Shown here: piece by piece, positions 63,916 through 64,000 of the stretch
How the letters are laid out: every line of letters starts with the position of its first letter
Position numbering within the stretch: position 1 is the stretch's first letter
Assembly (NCBI GenBank): GCA_020852865.1
Contig: JADYZZ010000091.1
Location: 1-64,000, forward strand
Direction: 5' to 3'
Length of the DNA: 64,000 nt
DNA from: Rubrivivax sp.
Lineage (GTDB): Bacteria; Pseudomonadota; Gammaproteobacteria; Burkholderiales; Burkholderiaceae_C
Program-made: the position numbers and the translations under genes
Notes under the pieces: model-generated
Told to the model about the DNA's origin: nothing
What the model saw: only the letters and a program-made list of their open reading frames with translations
Database searches by the model: none

Positions 63916-64000
63916 TCAGCCGCTTCCGGTCGAACCGAATCCGCCTGCGCCGCGCGCCGAGACCTCGAACGCGTCGACGAGGCGAAACGCCGCCTGCACC
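63916..64000 (-). CDS. dut: dUTP diphosphatase (3' end only)
   Basis: The last 27 codons and stop of a minus-strand gene that runs off the window. The peptide ends FEVSARGAGGFGSTGSG, which contains the C-terminal motif V of trimeric dUTPase (RGxGGFGSTG) that closes over the nucleotide. dUTPase hydrolyses dUTP to dUMP and pyrophosphate. The motif is diagnostic although only the end is visible. Confidence 0.88.
   Translation of the reverse strand, partial: VQAAFRLVDAFEVSARGAGGFGSTGSG

Overview
This window is chromosomal DNA from a very G+C-rich betaproteobacterium, most likely of the order Burkholderiales (Rubrivivax/Leptothrix/Comamonadaceae type). The reasons are the base composition (nearly every third codon position is G or C), the gene neighbourhoods (D-amino-acid transaminase next to a DUF493 gene, methyltransferase-dapA-bamC, tonB-exbB-exbD-exbD) and short Burkholderiales-style promoters lying directly against start codons. 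No rRNA, tRNA, intact insertion sequence, prophage or CRISPR array was seen. Both window ends are cut from continuing sequence: the left edge lies in a dispersed repeat and the right edge cuts through dut.

Layout. 0.1-4.3 kb (minus): an operon of an MscS-type channel and two CPA2-like antiporters. 4.5-7.7 kb: a small cytochrome c, then a hybrid histidine kinase with its LuxR-type regulator. 7.8-8.8 kb: an orphan ParA and a MaoC-type hydratase, translationally coupled. 9-13.4 kb (plus): D-amino-acid transaminase, DUF493, RluF-like pseudouridine synthase, Bcr/CflA transporter, miaA. 13.5-17.4 kb: a TonB-ExbB-ExbD-ExbD-TPR energy-transduction operon. 17.5-22.9 kb: a salicylyl-CoA/2-aminobenzoyl-CoA monooxygenase-reductase with enoyl-CoA hydratase and acyl-CoA dehydrogenase, plus a divergent metallo-hydrolase. 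23-27.2 kb: gloA, paiB-like, KDPG aldolase, chaC-like, mocA-like and pdxH. 27.2-31 kb (minus): an HDAC-like deacetylase, MscS channel and PAS-hybrid kinase operon. 31-36.7 kb (plus): MoxR, DUF58, transglutaminase, mltB and a small basic secreted protein. 37-40.5 kb: comEC, ridA, dsbB. 40.5-45.3 kb (minus): a three-subunit 2-oxoacid oxidoreductase (korC-korA-korB order). 45.5-53.7 kb: parC and parE, separated by rhomboid, D-threonine-aldolase-like, RidA, PEP-CTERM-like and GNAT genes. 53.7-59.2 kb: dadA, a decayed MFS duplicate, a dehydrogenase/crotonase pair and the intact MFS parent gene. 59.2-64 kb: a small membrane ORF, methyltransferase, dapA, bamC, a small lipoprotein, an unknown protein, an SlyD-like FKBP and the 3' end of dut.

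The main non-genic signal is a set of dispersed repeats. One family is a 44-bp palindrome class abutting the stop codons of dat, parC and parE, with a possible half copy after the FKBP gene. A second family ends in a conserved 16-mer bounded by CTAG, with five ends in the window. There are also local minisatellites, including a 14-bp duplication of a start-codon region that creates three overlapping mini-ORFs in front of a transporter. No single cluster looks like a complete new defence or biosynthetic system. The most interesting items are the repeat families, the start-codon minisatellite, a kinase with intact phospho-acceptor sites but a degraded ATP-binding domain, the KorABC-like module and the set of probably leaderless promoters.
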